Assembly: GCA_934623455.1 (NCBI GenBank)
Contig: CAKTVK010000026.1
Coordinates: forward strand, 1 to 23,099
Reading direction: 5' to 3'
Length of the DNA: 23,099 bases
Source: an uncultured Eggerthellaceae bacterium
Lineage (GTDB): Bacteria > Actinomycetota > Coriobacteriia > Coriobacteriales > Eggerthellaceae
The position numbers and the translations under genes are program-made. Positions 7,355-15,693 of this stretch are shown one piece after another; position 1 is the first letter of the stretch, and each line of letters opens with the position of its first letter. The notes under the pieces are model-generated. The model made no database searches. It was not told the DNA's origin and saw only the letters and a program-made list of their open reading frames with translations.

Positions 7355-7897
7355 ATGAAAATCACCGTTTATTGCGGAGCAACCCCAGGAAACGACCCGT
7401 CGTTCATGCAAGAAGCCCACGCTTTAGGCGCCTGGATGGCGCGCAAGGGCCATGTGCTAGTGTGGGGATGCGGCGACACGGGGCTCATGGGAGCAGTGTC
7501 GGACGGCATGCTAGATGCGGGCGGAAACGCGATTGGCGTGATTCCCCACTTCCTGCAAGAGGCCGAGGCGCCATGTCCGCACAACTACAACGGACGACTG
7601 GTAAAAGAAATCGTCGACGATATGCCCACACGGCGCAATCGCATGCTTGAACTGGGCGAAGCGTTTGTGGCGCTTCCTGGCGGCATGGGAACGCTTGATG
7701 AAATCAGCGAGGCGATTGCGCTCGCGAAGTTCGATATGCTCAAGCGTCCCCTTATCGTCATGAACGTGCACGGCTGCTACGATGCGCTCTTGCAGGCATT
7801 CGCCGACATGGTCGATCAGGGCTTTATGACGGGTGAGGTGCTTGAACGCGTCTCCGTTGCCACAAGCGCTGCTGAAGTTGCCGCGCTGCTTTCGTAA
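7355..7897 (+). CDS. LOG family (TIGR00730) nucleotide 5'-monophosphate phosphoribohydrolase-like protein
   Basis: This 180-residue Rossmann-fold protein belongs to the 'lonely guy' group once misnamed lysine decarboxylases. Characterised members hydrolyse nucleoside 5'-monophosphates, including cytokinin nucleotides or AMP, to the free base and ribose 5-phosphate. The two signatures are visible: MPTRRNRML (90-98), which corresponds to the PxxRK-like substrate/catalytic motif, and PGGMGTLDE (108-116), the nucleotide-binding loop. The N-terminus (VYCGATPG, 5-12) and GGNAIGVIP segment also match, and length is normal for the family. The ATG has an AGGAAA ribosome site. It is transcribed divergently from guaB and ends before a strong terminator. 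The exact physiological substrate is unknown. Confidence 0.93.
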   Translation: MKITVYCGATPGNDPSFMQEAHALGAWMARKGHVLVWGCGDTGLMGAVSDGMLDAGGNAIGVIPHFLQEAEAPCPHNYNGRLVKEIVDDMPTRRNRMLELGEAFVALPGGMGTLDEISEAIALAKFDMLKRPLIVMNVHGCYDALLQAFADMVDQGFMTGEVLERVSVATSAAEVAALLS

Positions 7898-8254
7898 AGC
7901 TGCGACGTTTTCAGCTGCTTGTTGGAAAATCGATTGCAAATTCAGGCAAACCGACGATATTCTGTGGTTTTATTTTAGATAGCAGAACTATCGCAAATTC
8001 AGAGATTATCTGACCTGGGGTTTTTCAGGCGGCGACCACAGAAAAGGGGCTTGGCAACTCCGCCAAGCCCCTTTTCGCGTCCTCAGACCACCGATTATCG
8101 TCGATTAGCCCGAATTTATAGGCGTTTTCGCAACAACCACTCCGTATTTCAGAGAAATCGAAGCACCCGGTCTTCCATCCACCCCGATTCGATTGCAGGC
8201 CATCTAACCAGCAAGCAAGCCGGCTCGCCGTACTCTCACGCCGCAAACGCCGCG
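7898..8254. other. Convergent gene-free region
   Basis: Between the LOG gene and the M18 peptidase I see no plausible gene. Besides the terminator at 8042-8075 there is only a 10-base direct repeat GCAAATTCAG (7936-7945 and 7993-8002). The 179 bases between the terminator and the peptidase stop codon look structureless. Confidence 0.6.
8042..8075. terminator. Bidirectional intrinsic terminator
   Basis: A perfect 14-bp stem (AAAAGGGGCTTGGC at 8042-8055 with its complement at 8062-8075) closes a 6-base loop. The A-run and T-run at the stem ends allow termination on both strands. It is placed to end the LOG-gene transcript and, from the other side, the M18 peptidase transcript, although it is 180 bases from the latter's stop. 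Confidence 0.85.
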
Positions 8255-9676
8255 CTATTCGGAAAGCTGGAACGCCTTGTAGCCCTTGTACGCCTCGTAA
8301 ATGTCAGCCTTGCTGGTTGCTTCCCACGGCGCATGCATGGAAAGAACAGCCACGCCGGAGTCGATGACGTCCATGCCGTACTTGGCAGGGATGTACGCAA
8401 TGGTTCCGCCGCCGCCAGCATCGACTTTGCCCAGCTCGGCAGTTTGGAAGCTCACGTTCGCATCGTCCATAATGCGGCGCACCAAAGCAACGTATTCCGC
8501 AGAACAATCGTTGCTGCCGCTCTTGCCGCGCGCGCCGGTATACTTGTTGAATACCAGACCGCGCCCCAGGTACGCAACGTTTTTCTTATCGAACACTTCC
8601 GCGTATGAGGGGTCATATCCTGCGGAAACGTCTGAAGACAGCATACGCGAAGCCGCCAAGCAGCGACGCAGCGCCAAAGGAGAATCCTCGCCCGCAAGGC
8701 ACAAAATCTCAGCCATGGTGTTCTCGAAGAAGCTCGACGCCATGCCCGTGGCGCCAACGCTGCCAATCTCTTCCTTGTCCACCAGAATGCACACCGCAGT
8801 ACGCTCAACGGCGTCCAGCTCAAGCTGCGCCAGAAGCGACGTATACGCGCACACGCGGTCATCCTGACCATAACCCAAAACCATGCTGCGGTCAAAGCCT
8901 AGGTCGCGCGCCGCACCTGCCGGAACCACTTCGAGCTCGGCGGACAGGAAATCCTCTTCCTCAATGCCGTACTTTTCCTGCAAAAGCTTGAGCGTCCAAG
9001 CTTTTACCGCATCTCTTTCGCTGGACGGAGCTGCGCCTTCACCTGCATCGGCGCCTCCTTCGGCCGCCACAAAGGGACGATTGCCTACCAAGATATCAAG
9101 GCTTTCTCCCTCGACAATCTTGTTGCCCTTTTTGTCCATTTGGGCAGCTCCCAAATGCGGCAGTAGATCCGTCACGCAAAATACGGGATCGTTTTGATCC
9201 TCGCCCAGCGCAATGGTCACCACCGAACCGTCCTTCTTCGCCACCACGCCGTGCAGCGCCAACGGCAACGTGACCCACTGGTAATTCTTGATGCCGCCGT
9301 AATAATGCGTGTCAAGCAGCGTGAAACCGTCGGATTCGTACAAGGGGTTCTGCTTCAAATCAAGGCGCGGGGAATCGATGTGCGCGCCCAGAATATTCAA
9401 GCCTTCGGCCAAAGGCTTCGTGCCCAGCTGAACCAGCATGAGCGCTTTGCCATGCGTATGCGCCCACACCTTATCGCCCGGCTTCAAAGCGCGACCATCG
9501 CAAATCGCCTGCTCAAGCGAAACATACCCAGCGTCCTGAGCTGCGGCAATAGCAGCAGTTGCGCATTCACGCTCGGTCTTGTTCTGGGAAATGAACTCGA
9601 TATACTTGGCAGCAAGACCTTCAAGCTCTTGCGCATCCTGCTCGGAGTATTTCTTCCAAGCAACTTCTCTTTCCAT
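8255..9676 (-). CDS. M18 family aminopeptidase
   Basis: This is a cytosolic two-metal aminopeptidase of the M18 family, whose members remove N-terminal residues (acidic ones in many homologues) for peptide turnover. Of 473 residues, the metal-binding and catalytic segments are all visible. They are GAHIDSPRLDLKQNPLYE with His99 and Asp101, the KEEIGSVGATG motif with Glu302/Glu303, MLSSDVSAG with Asp349, GKVDAGGGGTIAYIPA (416-431) and the terminal SMHAPWE with His448. A short Gly/Ala/Glu insert (about 204-218, GGADAGEGAAPSS) follows a conserved strand and resembles the low-complexity inserts elsewhere in this window. The ATG has an AAAGGA ribosome site. It is downstream of the flavodiiron gene, separated by 226 bases with no recognisable gene. 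It is the larger bacterial M18 type, and substrate preference is not readable. Confidence 0.95.
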   Translation of the reverse strand: MEREVAWKKYSEQDAQELEGLAAKYIEFISQNKTERECATAAIAAAQDAGYVSLEQAICDGRALKPGDKVWAHTHGKALMLVQLGTKPLAEGLNILGAHIDSPRLDLKQNPLYESDGFTLLDTHYYGGIKNYQWVTLPLALHGVVAKKDGSVVTIALGEDQNDPVFCVTDLLPHLGAAQMDKKGNKIVEGESLDILVGNRPFVAAEGGADAGEGAAPSSERDAVKAWTLKLLQEKYGIEEEDFLSAELEVVPAGAARDLGFDRSMVLGYGQDDRVCAYTSLLAQLELDAVERTAVCILVDKEEIGSVGATGMASSFFENTMAEILCLAGEDSPLALRRCLAASRMLSSDVSAGYDPSYAEVFDKKNVAYLGRGLVFNKYTGARGKSGSNDCSAEYVALVRRIMDDANVSFQTAELGKVDAGGGGTIAYIPAKYGMDVIDSGVAVLSMHAPWEATSKADIYEAYKGYKAFQLSE

Positions 9677-9902
9677 GTCAAAATCCTTTCAAACGTACTA
9701 CGAGTGCTCACCGCGAAACGCGAAAAAATTGGCGAAGGGTCCGGCGACTTTGATGTGGGCCGCGACCAGCAGAAAGCCAGCAGCGCCACGCACTGACGCG
9801 CGGGCGGATTCCACTGCAGCATGCAAGGGCGACGACCCGCAACAGCATGCAAAGCAGCCCAGCGGAACAAACGACCAACGTCCGCCGCGCAAAAAGCCTG
9901 CC

Positions 9903-11078
9903 CTATTGCGCAAGCTCGGCAACAAGCGCATCCATCTGTTCCTGAGCAGCTGCATCCGCCTCAAGCGCGCCGCGCAAGGTCACCACGGTTTCGGTAAACG
10001 TAAGGTTCTTGCAGCCTTCCAGCGCCGCACGCATCACACGCGCCGCCGTAGGCGCCCACGAACCGCTCTCCATCAGGGCAATCGTACGATTCTGATACGC
10101 ATGGTCAATCAAGTGGTGGATGAAGTCCTTCATGAACGGGAACATATCGCCGTTATACGTGGTGCTCACCAACACCAGGCGATCATAGCGGAATGCGTCC
10201 TCCACCGCTTCGGCCATATCGTCGCGCGCCAGGTCAAACACCGAAACGCTTGGCACGCCGGCATCTTGCAGCTTCTGCGCCAGCGCAAGCGCCGCTTGCT
10301 TCGTGTGCCCGTAAACGGAACAGTACGCAATCGTAACGCCCTTATCTTCAGGCTCATAACTTGACCAGGTGTTATACAAGTTCAAGTAGTAACCCAAATC
10401 CTCGGTGAGCACCGGGCCGTGCAGCGGGCAAATGGTCTGGATGTCCAGCGCCGACGCCTTTTTCAACACCGCCTGCACCTGCTTGCCGAACTTGCCCACA
10501 ATGCCGAAATAATAGCGGCGCGCCTCGCACGCCCAACCGTCTTCTTCCGCGCCGTCCGGCGTATCAAGCGCACCGAACTTGCCGAATGCGTCCGCCGAGA
10601 AAAGCGTTTTGCTGGCAGCATCATACGTCATGATAACTTCGGGCCAATGAACCATAGGCGCCGTTACAAATGCCAACTGATGAGCGCCGAGCGAAAGCGT
10701 ATCGCCATCGCCCACCACCACGCGACGCTCGGCATAATCCGTGCCGAAATACGCTTTCATCATGGCAAATGCCTTGGACGATGCCACAATTTCCGCCTGC
10801 GGGAACGCCTCCGCAAACACCGCGATATTTGCCGAATGGTCCGGCTCCATGTGCTGAACCACCAGGTAATCGGGGGTTCGACCCGCAAGTGCGGCCTTCA
10901 GATTCGCCAGCCACTCCTGCCCGAAATGAGCATCCACCGTATCCATAACGGCAATCTTCTCGTCCAGAATCACGTAGGAATTGTACGCCATACCGTTCGG
11001 GACGCGATACTGCCCCTCGAACAAATCAATGTCATGATCGTTCACGCCAACGGGAACGATGTCCTGATGAAGTGCCAT
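9903..11078 (-). CDS. Flavodiiron protein (A-type flavoprotein, FprA/NorV-like)
   Basis: This soluble enzyme reduces O2 to water and/or NO to N2O, protecting anaerobes from oxidative or nitrosative stress. From the chosen ATG it has 391 residues. The N-terminal metallo-beta-lactamase-like domain carries the diiron ligands HMEPDH (His76, Glu78, Asp80, His81), HWPE (His144), SADAFG (Asp163) and CPLHGP (His220). A flavodoxin domain follows from about 248 (AYCSVYGHTKQAALA, FMN phosphate loop). There is no rubredoxin extension, so an external electron donor is needed. The frame is open for another 84 codons upstream, but the AAAGGAG site six bases before ATG 11078 and the family N-terminus fix this start. 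It lies 236 bases downstream of the kinase gene, a gap that shows no credible gene. O2 versus NO preference is undetermined. Confidence 0.96.
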   Translation of the reverse strand: MALHQDIVPVGVNDHDIDLFEGQYRVPNGMAYNSYVILDEKIAVMDTVDAHFGQEWLANLKAALAGRTPDYLVVQHMEPDHSANIAVFAEAFPQAEIVASSKAFAMMKAYFGTDYAERRVVVGDGDTLSLGAHQLAFVTAPMVHWPEVIMTYDAASKTLFSADAFGKFGALDTPDGAEEDGWACEARRYYFGIVGKFGKQVQAVLKKASALDIQTICPLHGPVLTEDLGYYLNLYNTWSSYEPEDKGVTIAYCSVYGHTKQAALALAQKLQDAGVPSVSVFDLARDDMAEAVEDAFRYDRLVLVSTTYNGDMFPFMKDFIHHLIDHAYQNRTIALMESGSWAPTAARVMRAALEGCKNLTFTETVVTLRGALEADAAAQEQMDALVAELAQ

Positions 11079-11314
11079 GTGCGCTCCTTTCTTGTTTGTT
11101 GCGCGCATCGCGCGAGCCTTGTTTTTGAAACGCGCCGCGCGCCGTTGTCTGCGAAAAGTATAGAACGCTTTGCGCGAGAAAGAGCTCTGCAGCACGGAAA
11201 AGCACGTTTTCGTAACGAAGATGATGCACGGGGAAGCGAAAAGGCGCTCGAACATTGCCGCGCAACCGTGAGCGGCATAGGTGCCACAGGGAGGCAGCGA
11301 TCGAACAACGCGCC

Positions 11315-12778
11315 CTATCCGGCTTCCCAACCGTCCGCTTCATCCGCATCATCATGCGCACAAAGGTCGGTCTGCACAATCGTGAAAAAGAAGTCGCTGA
11401 TCACAGCGGGGCCAGCAAGAAGATCGCCCGTGGCGCGGCCTTCCTCTTCGAAAAGATTATCCAAAAGCGTGGTGGGAACATCGCGGCCCAACAACGCATC
11501 GGCATGCGCAAAGCAATACTCTGCAATCTCCGAGCGCCCTAATGCCGATCGATTAGCGCGAAGGAGCGAAAACACCTGGTCATCACTGTTGCTCTGAGCA
11601 CCGTCAAAGGAGTTGTCGGTTGCACCCAAAACGCTGCTCGCGCCTTCTCCCGGAGCATCAGCCACTCCGCCGCCATGTACAAGTTCGCCCGGTGTGGCCG
11701 CCGCATCACACACATCTGCCACAGCTCCCGATGCCGCCGCTGCTGCGTGCGCCGCGCGCGTCGGCCATGGCTTGAGCAGACGCTTGAACGCTGCTGCCAG
11801 GCGCTCGGCAGGACCATCGCCCTCGCCTGCCGCGCGCTGGTCCGCGGCGCACGGACCGGAAACGTCTTCCGACGCTGCCCCGTTTGGCGCAACGGCCGAT
11901 GCGTCCGTCAAGATCGCACCGCTCGCAGGCGCGTTGCACGTCCCTTCGCCCGCATGATCCTCCCTGCAAGCCTGGCCGTCCAAAATACGCTGGACATCGT
12001 GCGCAAGATGCGCGCACGTCTGATAGCGCGCCGCCCGATCAAGCTGCGTACATCGCTGAATGAGCGCATCGCACGCTTCGCTGACCTGCGGATTCACCGT
12101 ACGAATTGATGGCAAGGGGAATTCCATGGGTGGCGGATACCCCGCCAACAAGTGCCACAACGTGCAACCCAGTGCATAAATGTCAGAGCGTGCATCGGTT
12201 TGCGCGCAGCCGTATTGCTCGGGCGGCGCATAGCCCTGCGTGCCGAACGCGACCGTATCTTTACGCTGGTCATCGGCCGATTTGAACTCGCGCGCAATCC
12301 CTAAGTCAACCACGTTCAGCGCACCGGCGTCATCCAGAAGCACGTTGCTCGGCTTCATGTCACGATACACCACAGCAGGCTCAAGCCCATGCAAGTACCC
12401 CAAAATATCGCACAACTCGCGCGCGTACTCCAACGCCTGCCGCTCGGGAAGTGCGCCGGCGGCCGCAACGATGCTCTGCAACGAACGACCCGCCACATAC
12501 TCGAACACAAAATAGAACGACCCGTTCCAAAGAAACGCATCCAGCAGCTTTGCAATATGAGGGTGATTAACGCGTTTCATGAGCTTCATCTGGGACGATA
12601 TCCCCTGCGCCACCAGCTGGCCTGAACTCAGGCGCACCGTAGGCGGCAGCTCTTTTATTGCAACTGCAACGTTCGGCCGCTCTTGAACGTGTGCACGATA
12701 TACGCACCCCATGCCGCCTTTGCCCAGCAGTGCGTCAATAACGTAATCACCCGCCAGCACCTCACCGCGCCCTAGCAT
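11315..12778 (-). CDS. Soluble serine/threonine protein kinase
   Basis: This is a Hanks-type kinase of 487 residues. The glycine loop is GKGGMG (19-24), with ATP-binding Lys42 in AIKE. The catalytic loop is YRDMKPSNVLL with Asp140 and Asn145, and the magnesium loop is DLG instead of DFG with Asp158. The activation segment is GTQGYAPPEQYG, followed by DIYALGCTLWHLL. All core residues are present, so it should be active. After about residue 268 come about 130 residues of Ala/Gly/Asp-rich low-complexity sequence, then an unrecognised C-terminal domain (about 402-480). No membrane segment or PASTA repeat is present, unlike PknB-type receptors. Its start overlaps the PP2C stop by 7 bases. I prefer ATG 12778 with AAAGG at 8 bases over the GTG three codons upstream. 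It probably acts in a phosphosignalling unit with the PP2C and FHA proteins. Targets are unknown. Confidence 0.93.
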   Translation of the reverse strand: MLGRGEVLAGDYVIDALLGKGGMGCVYRAHVQERPNVAVAIKELPPTVRLSSGQLVAQGISSQMKLMKRVNHPHIAKLLDAFLWNGSFYFVFEYVAGRSLQSIVAAAGALPERQALEYARELCDILGYLHGLEPAVVYRDMKPSNVLLDDAGALNVVDLGIAREFKSADDQRKDTVAFGTQGYAPPEQYGCAQTDARSDIYALGCTLWHLLAGYPPPMEFPLPSIRTVNPQVSEACDALIQRCTQLDRAARYQTCAHLAHDVQRILDGQACREDHAGEGTCNAPASGAILTDASAVAPNGAASEDVSGPCAADQRAAGEGDGPAERLAAAFKRLLKPWPTRAAHAAAAASGAVADVCDAAATPGELVHGGGVADAPGEGASSVLGATDNSFDGAQSNSDDQVFSLLRANRSALGRSEIAEYCFAHADALLGRDVPTTLLDNLFEEEGRATGDLLAGPAVISDFFFTIVQTDLCAHDDADEADGWEAG

Positions 12779-13716
12779 GACCCGCACCTTTCGGATTCGT
12801 TGCAGCCAGAAGAAGAAACGGAAGGCGCCGCCCCTGAAGTCACGGCAACAACCGTCGCGTTATCGCGCTGGCCGCGGGCGAACACCACATCCATAAGCTG
12901 GCGCAAATACGCTTTCAGGCGTTCATCGGGGGATGCGGCAGGAAAAGATGCCGCTGCGACACCCGTACCCGCACCCTGTGTCGCCGCCGCGCCGGCACCT
13001 TCGCCACGCTCCGCGGCACCACGCGCACGAAGCGCCGATGCATTGAGCGCTTGATGCAATTCCATATCTGTCAATGACCTGCGAAAACCATCGCTACACA
13101 CAAGATAAGAGTACCGTTTATCGAACGACCCCTGGGAAAAAACGGGCGTCAAATCATGTGAGGCGCCCACGCATTGCAGCAACGAATTGCGCAAAGGATG
13201 CCGCTCGGCCTCGTTACTGGTCAAGCGGCCCGCAGCAATTTCGCGCGCCGCGAACGTCTGATCGCGCGTTATCTGACAAACTGCCTGGTCATCCAAACAA
13301 TAGAGGCGTGTGTCGCCCACCTGCATCACGTAATACGTCTCAGCCGCCACCAGAAACACCGTGCACGCGGCGCCCATCGAAACGCCTTCATGCAGGCCGC
13401 GTTTCAAAAGCGAGAGATTGATTTCCTGCAACAGATTCGCCCATTGCACCTGCACCGCCCGCGCAAAGGCGGCGCCCGAAAACCCCAGCGACTCCCCCGC
13501 CAACGGAAGGTCGCGCTGGAACCATTCATCGAAGGCGCGCACGATTGCACCCGACGCCACCTGACCGCGTTGCAAGCCGCTCATGCCATCCGCAACAACC
13601 GCCAGCACAACATCGCCTGCTGAAGTTTGGGCGCGTTTCACCAGGTAGGCATCTTGATTCACCGATTTTACCGGCCCTTTTTCAGACGCTCCCGCGCACA
13701 GCAGCACGAGGCACAC
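12772..13716 (-). CDS. PP2C-family serine/threonine phosphatase
   Basis: This metal-dependent phosphatase (314 residues) is the likely antagonist of the adjacent kinase. Motifs in order are NQDAYL (20-25), VADGMSG with metal ligands Asp43/Gly44, GDTRLY (134-139), CSDGF with Asp209 and QRDNATVV with Asp285. Residues about 231-262 are an Ala/Gly/Glu-rich linker inserted before the final helix and strand. The Ser/Cys-rich tail (about 294-314) is unusual. The start is GTG 13716 with AAAGGAAGGGG just upstream. The gene lies 23 bases after the FHA gene and overlaps the kinase gene, which implies coupled translation. No transmembrane segment is seen. The enzyme class is certain; substrates are inferred only from the operon. 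Confidence 0.94.
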   Translation of the reverse strand: MCLVLLCAGASEKGPVKSVNQDAYLVKRAQTSAGDVVLAVVADGMSGLQRGQVASGAIVRAFDEWFQRDLPLAGESLGFSGAAFARAVQVQWANLLQEINLSLLKRGLHEGVSMGAACTVFLVAAETYYVMQVGDTRLYCLDDQAVCQITRDQTFAAREIAAGRLTSNEAERHPLRNSLLQCVGASHDLTPVFSQGSFDKRYSYLVCSDGFRRSLTDMELHQALNASALRARGAAERGEGAGAAATQGAGTGVAAASFPAASPDERLKAYLRQLMDVVFARGQRDNATVVAVTSGAAPSVSSSGCNESERCGSC

Positions 13717-13739
13717 CCCTTCCTTTACGCCGATCGAAC

Positions 13740-14867
13740 CTAGCCGATAATGAGCAAGCGCTCAACGTTTTGCAGCGACACAAACCAATAGCGCACGTGC
13801 CCCGCCAACACCAGGCAGTCGCCAAACGCCAAGGGGAAGCACTCCGCTTCCCCTGGCATGCCAGCCGTACTCGTACCTTCGCCAACAGCACCGGCTCCTT
13901 CGCCAGCGCCGCTCGCGCCTGCGCCAACAGCGCCGGCCTTGCCGCCTTCCACAGCAGCGCCTTCGCCTGCCGCACTGGCGCCGTTTCCGCTGCTCCACAC
14001 GGTGCGCCCATCGCGATGCACCGCTGTGCCGTACCGCGACCCCTCGTCGCGCACGTACCAAACATCATGCTCGCGAAAAATACTGCAATGACGGCGCGAC
14101 ACCAAACCATTTGTCTCCACTGCGTCGCAGTCCACGTAGCGGCCGATAAGGAACGGGCCGCCCTGATTGATGGCCCACATGTTTTCAATGGAGGCAGGAT
14201 TGTCATCAACCGCCCGCAAGATGCACGCGCGCGACGATTCGCTATACGAAACATCGTCTTCGCAGGTCAGCATGGCAGTTGGGCTCTCGTCAACCAGCCC
14301 GTTTGCGAACTGTTCCTCCAAGTGTCCAAACGTCATCAGATAGAAAAACGAGCAGAGAACCGCCTGCAGACACGCGTCGGCGTCAAGCGCGACCTGTTCA
14401 CGCGCCCACGCACGCAACAGCTCGATCTCGCCATCAAGGCGCGTGGTGCTGATGTCAATGCGCCCCTGGGGTATTTCCGCGATAAGCCCCGCACGAAGCT
14501 GCTCGTAGCCCGTCTCCAGCAAATCCGCCACCAAACGTGCCTGATCACCATTAGTTTCCCGCAGCAAATCCTGCGCCAAACACGTTGCCGCTTGCTGGAA
14601 AAGAGCGGGGTTCTGACGCAAGCTTTCCTGAAAATCGGAAGCATAACGCGAAGAATGGAGCAGGCGCGACAGTCCACTTGCGCTGCGTTTTCTCATCTCG
14701 GGGTTCTGGTTATTCACATATCGGCCGTTCAAGCCCACGTATGCATACAGCGTTTTATGGTTGAGCGCGCCGTTTGTCAGCAGGCGAAGGTACTCCGCAT
14801 ACCGGTAAAACGCGGTATACCACCCCTGGTTTTTCATCGGTTCTTCGCAGTTTGTTGCTTCGCCCAC
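13740..14867 (-). CDS. FHA domain protein with unrecognised N-terminal domain
   Basis: This 375-residue protein has an unrecognised mostly helical N-terminal region (about 15-195) and a C-terminal forkhead-associated domain that binds phosphothreonine. The FHA core reads FLIGRYVDCDAVETNGLVSRRHCSI (239-263). Arg243, Ser257 and His260 fit the phosphopeptide-binding pattern, followed by SRYGTAVH in place of the usual NGT. Unusually, residues 294-340 are an Ala/Gly/Glu-rich insert between two FHA beta strands. The domain resumes at FPLAFGDCLVLAG (344-356). The start is GTG with a strong GGGGGAGG site. It is the first gene of the FHA, PP2C, kinase operon, so it likely serves as the adaptor or substrate of the kinase. 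There is no signal peptide or membrane segment. Confidence 0.88.
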   Translation of the reverse strand: MGEATNCEEPMKNQGWYTAFYRYAEYLRLLTNGALNHKTLYAYVGLNGRYVNNQNPEMRKRSASGLSRLLHSSRYASDFQESLRQNPALFQQAATCLAQDLLRETNGDQARLVADLLETGYEQLRAGLIAEIPQGRIDISTTRLDGEIELLRAWAREQVALDADACLQAVLCSFFYLMTFGHLEEQFANGLVDESPTAMLTCEDDVSYSESSRACILRAVDDNPASIENMWAINQGGPFLIGRYVDCDAVETNGLVSRRHCSIFREHDVWYVRDEGSRYGTAVHRDGRTVWSSGNGASAAGEGAAVEGGKAGAVGAGASGAGEGAGAVGEGTSTAGMPGEAECFPLAFGDCLVLAGHVRYWFVSLQNVERLLIIG

Positions 14868-14914
14868 GTTCGCCTCCCCCTTCCCCTACCGCATAATCCA
14901 CGATGCGTCCCTTC

Positions 14915-14920
14915 ATTGTA
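14915..14920 (-). promoter_or_regulatory. Candidate -10 box of the FHA/PP2C/kinase operon
   Basis: TACAAT on the minus strand lies about 48 bases upstream of the GTG start of the FHA gene. The corresponding -35 position has no TTGACA match and falls at the edge of the perfect palindrome at 14939-14956. This would fit a regulated or activator-dependent promoter. Confidence 0.4.
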
Positions 14921-14938
14921 GATGCTTTTTTGCCGCAC

Positions 14939-14956
14939 AGGTGTTGCGCAACACCT
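14939..14956. promoter_or_regulatory. Perfect palindrome between divergent operons (candidate operator)
   Basis: AGGTGTTGCGCAACACCT is an 18-bp perfect palindrome with no spacer. It lies between the FHA operon and the divergent lipoprotein gene and touches a plus-strand TTGACT. A dimeric repressor or activator could control one or both units from here. I cannot name the regulator. Confidence 0.55.
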
Positions 14957-15057
14957 TGACTTGCGATTATTTTTTTGAAAAGGGGCAAAACCGGGCGTTT
15001 TTCGAGCGCGGCACGCTACTATGGTGTGACTAATTACGCAAAAGGAGTTTTCATCGC

Positions 15058-15630
15058 ATGAGTCTGCATCGCACCACTTTCAACTCGAATTCGTCCTCAA
15101 CACCACACGTTTTTTTCACGCGCAGGTCGCGCAAAAGCGCCCGTGCCCTTGCTGTGATCGTGGCAATTATGTTGTGCATGAGCGCGACGCTTCTTTCAGG
15201 GTGCAGCAAGACATCATCGGAAAGCAGTAGCTCTGGCCAGGTACAATACCAGGGAACTTCAGTCACGCTGGGAAATTTGAGCATGATTCTTTACAACCAG
15301 GAAATCGTGAGCAACACTTCGGGAAAAGACTGCCTTGCCCTGTACTTGCACGTCACAAACCGCGGAACGTCTGCCGAATCCGTTATGGGCTCGTACAACG
15401 TCAGCCGCAACCAGGGCGCGGGAACGCACCTGAAAGTCGCGGTGGCCTACGACACAAACGGCAACGCGCTGCACACAGGCGAAAAACGCATTCAACCTGG
15501 TGAATCAGCCGATATTGCGCTGTGCTTCGTTTTGGTAAACGACAAACCGGTGACCATCACCTTCGGAAACGAAGAGCGCGGCGTGGCAGAAACCACCCTC
15601 ACGCTCCCCTTGCCCGAAACCGAAGAGTAA
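15058..15630 (+). CDS. Secreted lipoprotein, DUF5067/DUF4352-like
   Basis: This 190-residue protein has a long basic N-region (RRSRKSAR), a hydrophobic stretch (LAVIVAIMLCMSATLL) and a lipobox LLSGC with lipidated Cys49. It is therefore exported and anchored by Lgt and Lsp. A Ser-rich tether is followed by one small beta-sandwich domain. The pattern LALYLHVTNRGTSAES and later IQPGESADIALCFVL resembles DUF4352/DUF5067 immunoglobulin-like extracellular domains. Such domains are common in actinobacterial and clostridial lipoproteins, with no known enzymatic function. An AAAAGGAG ribosome site precedes the ATG. The gene is divergent from the FHA operon and convergent with lgt. The short gap to lgt is GC-rich with no clear terminator. 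Confidence 0.8.
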   Translation: MSLHRTTFNSNSSSTPHVFFTRRSRKSARALAVIVAIMLCMSATLLSGCSKTSSESSSSGQVQYQGTSVTLGNLSMILYNQEIVSNTSGKDCLALYLHVTNRGTSAESVMGSYNVSRNQGAGTHLKVAVAYDTNGNALHTGEKRIQPGESADIALCFVLVNDKPVTITFGNEERGVAETTLTLPLPETEE

Positions 15631-15693
15631 CCCGCGGCGGCGGCGCAGGGGGCGCAGCTGCACGCGCGCCTGCGGCACGGCAGGAGTCAAACC

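Noticed and set aside
7936..8002. Direct repeat GCAAATTCAG twice
   Set aside because: Only two 10-base copies 57 bases apart with no further structure; easily by chance.
9698..9964. Small minus-strand open frame of 88 codons between the flavodiiron and peptidase genes
   Set aside because: It overlaps the end of the flavodiiron gene, shows no recognisable sequence features, and looks like chance.
11042..11308. Small minus-strand open frame of 88 codons between the kinase and flavodiiron genes
   Set aside because: It overlaps the well-supported flavodiiron start, is Arg/Ser/Ala-rich without a domain, and has no ribosome site.
13545..14921. A 458-codon plus-strand open frame opposite the PP2C and FHA genes
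   Set aside because: It spans two real genes on the other strand and shows no domain; a shadow frame.
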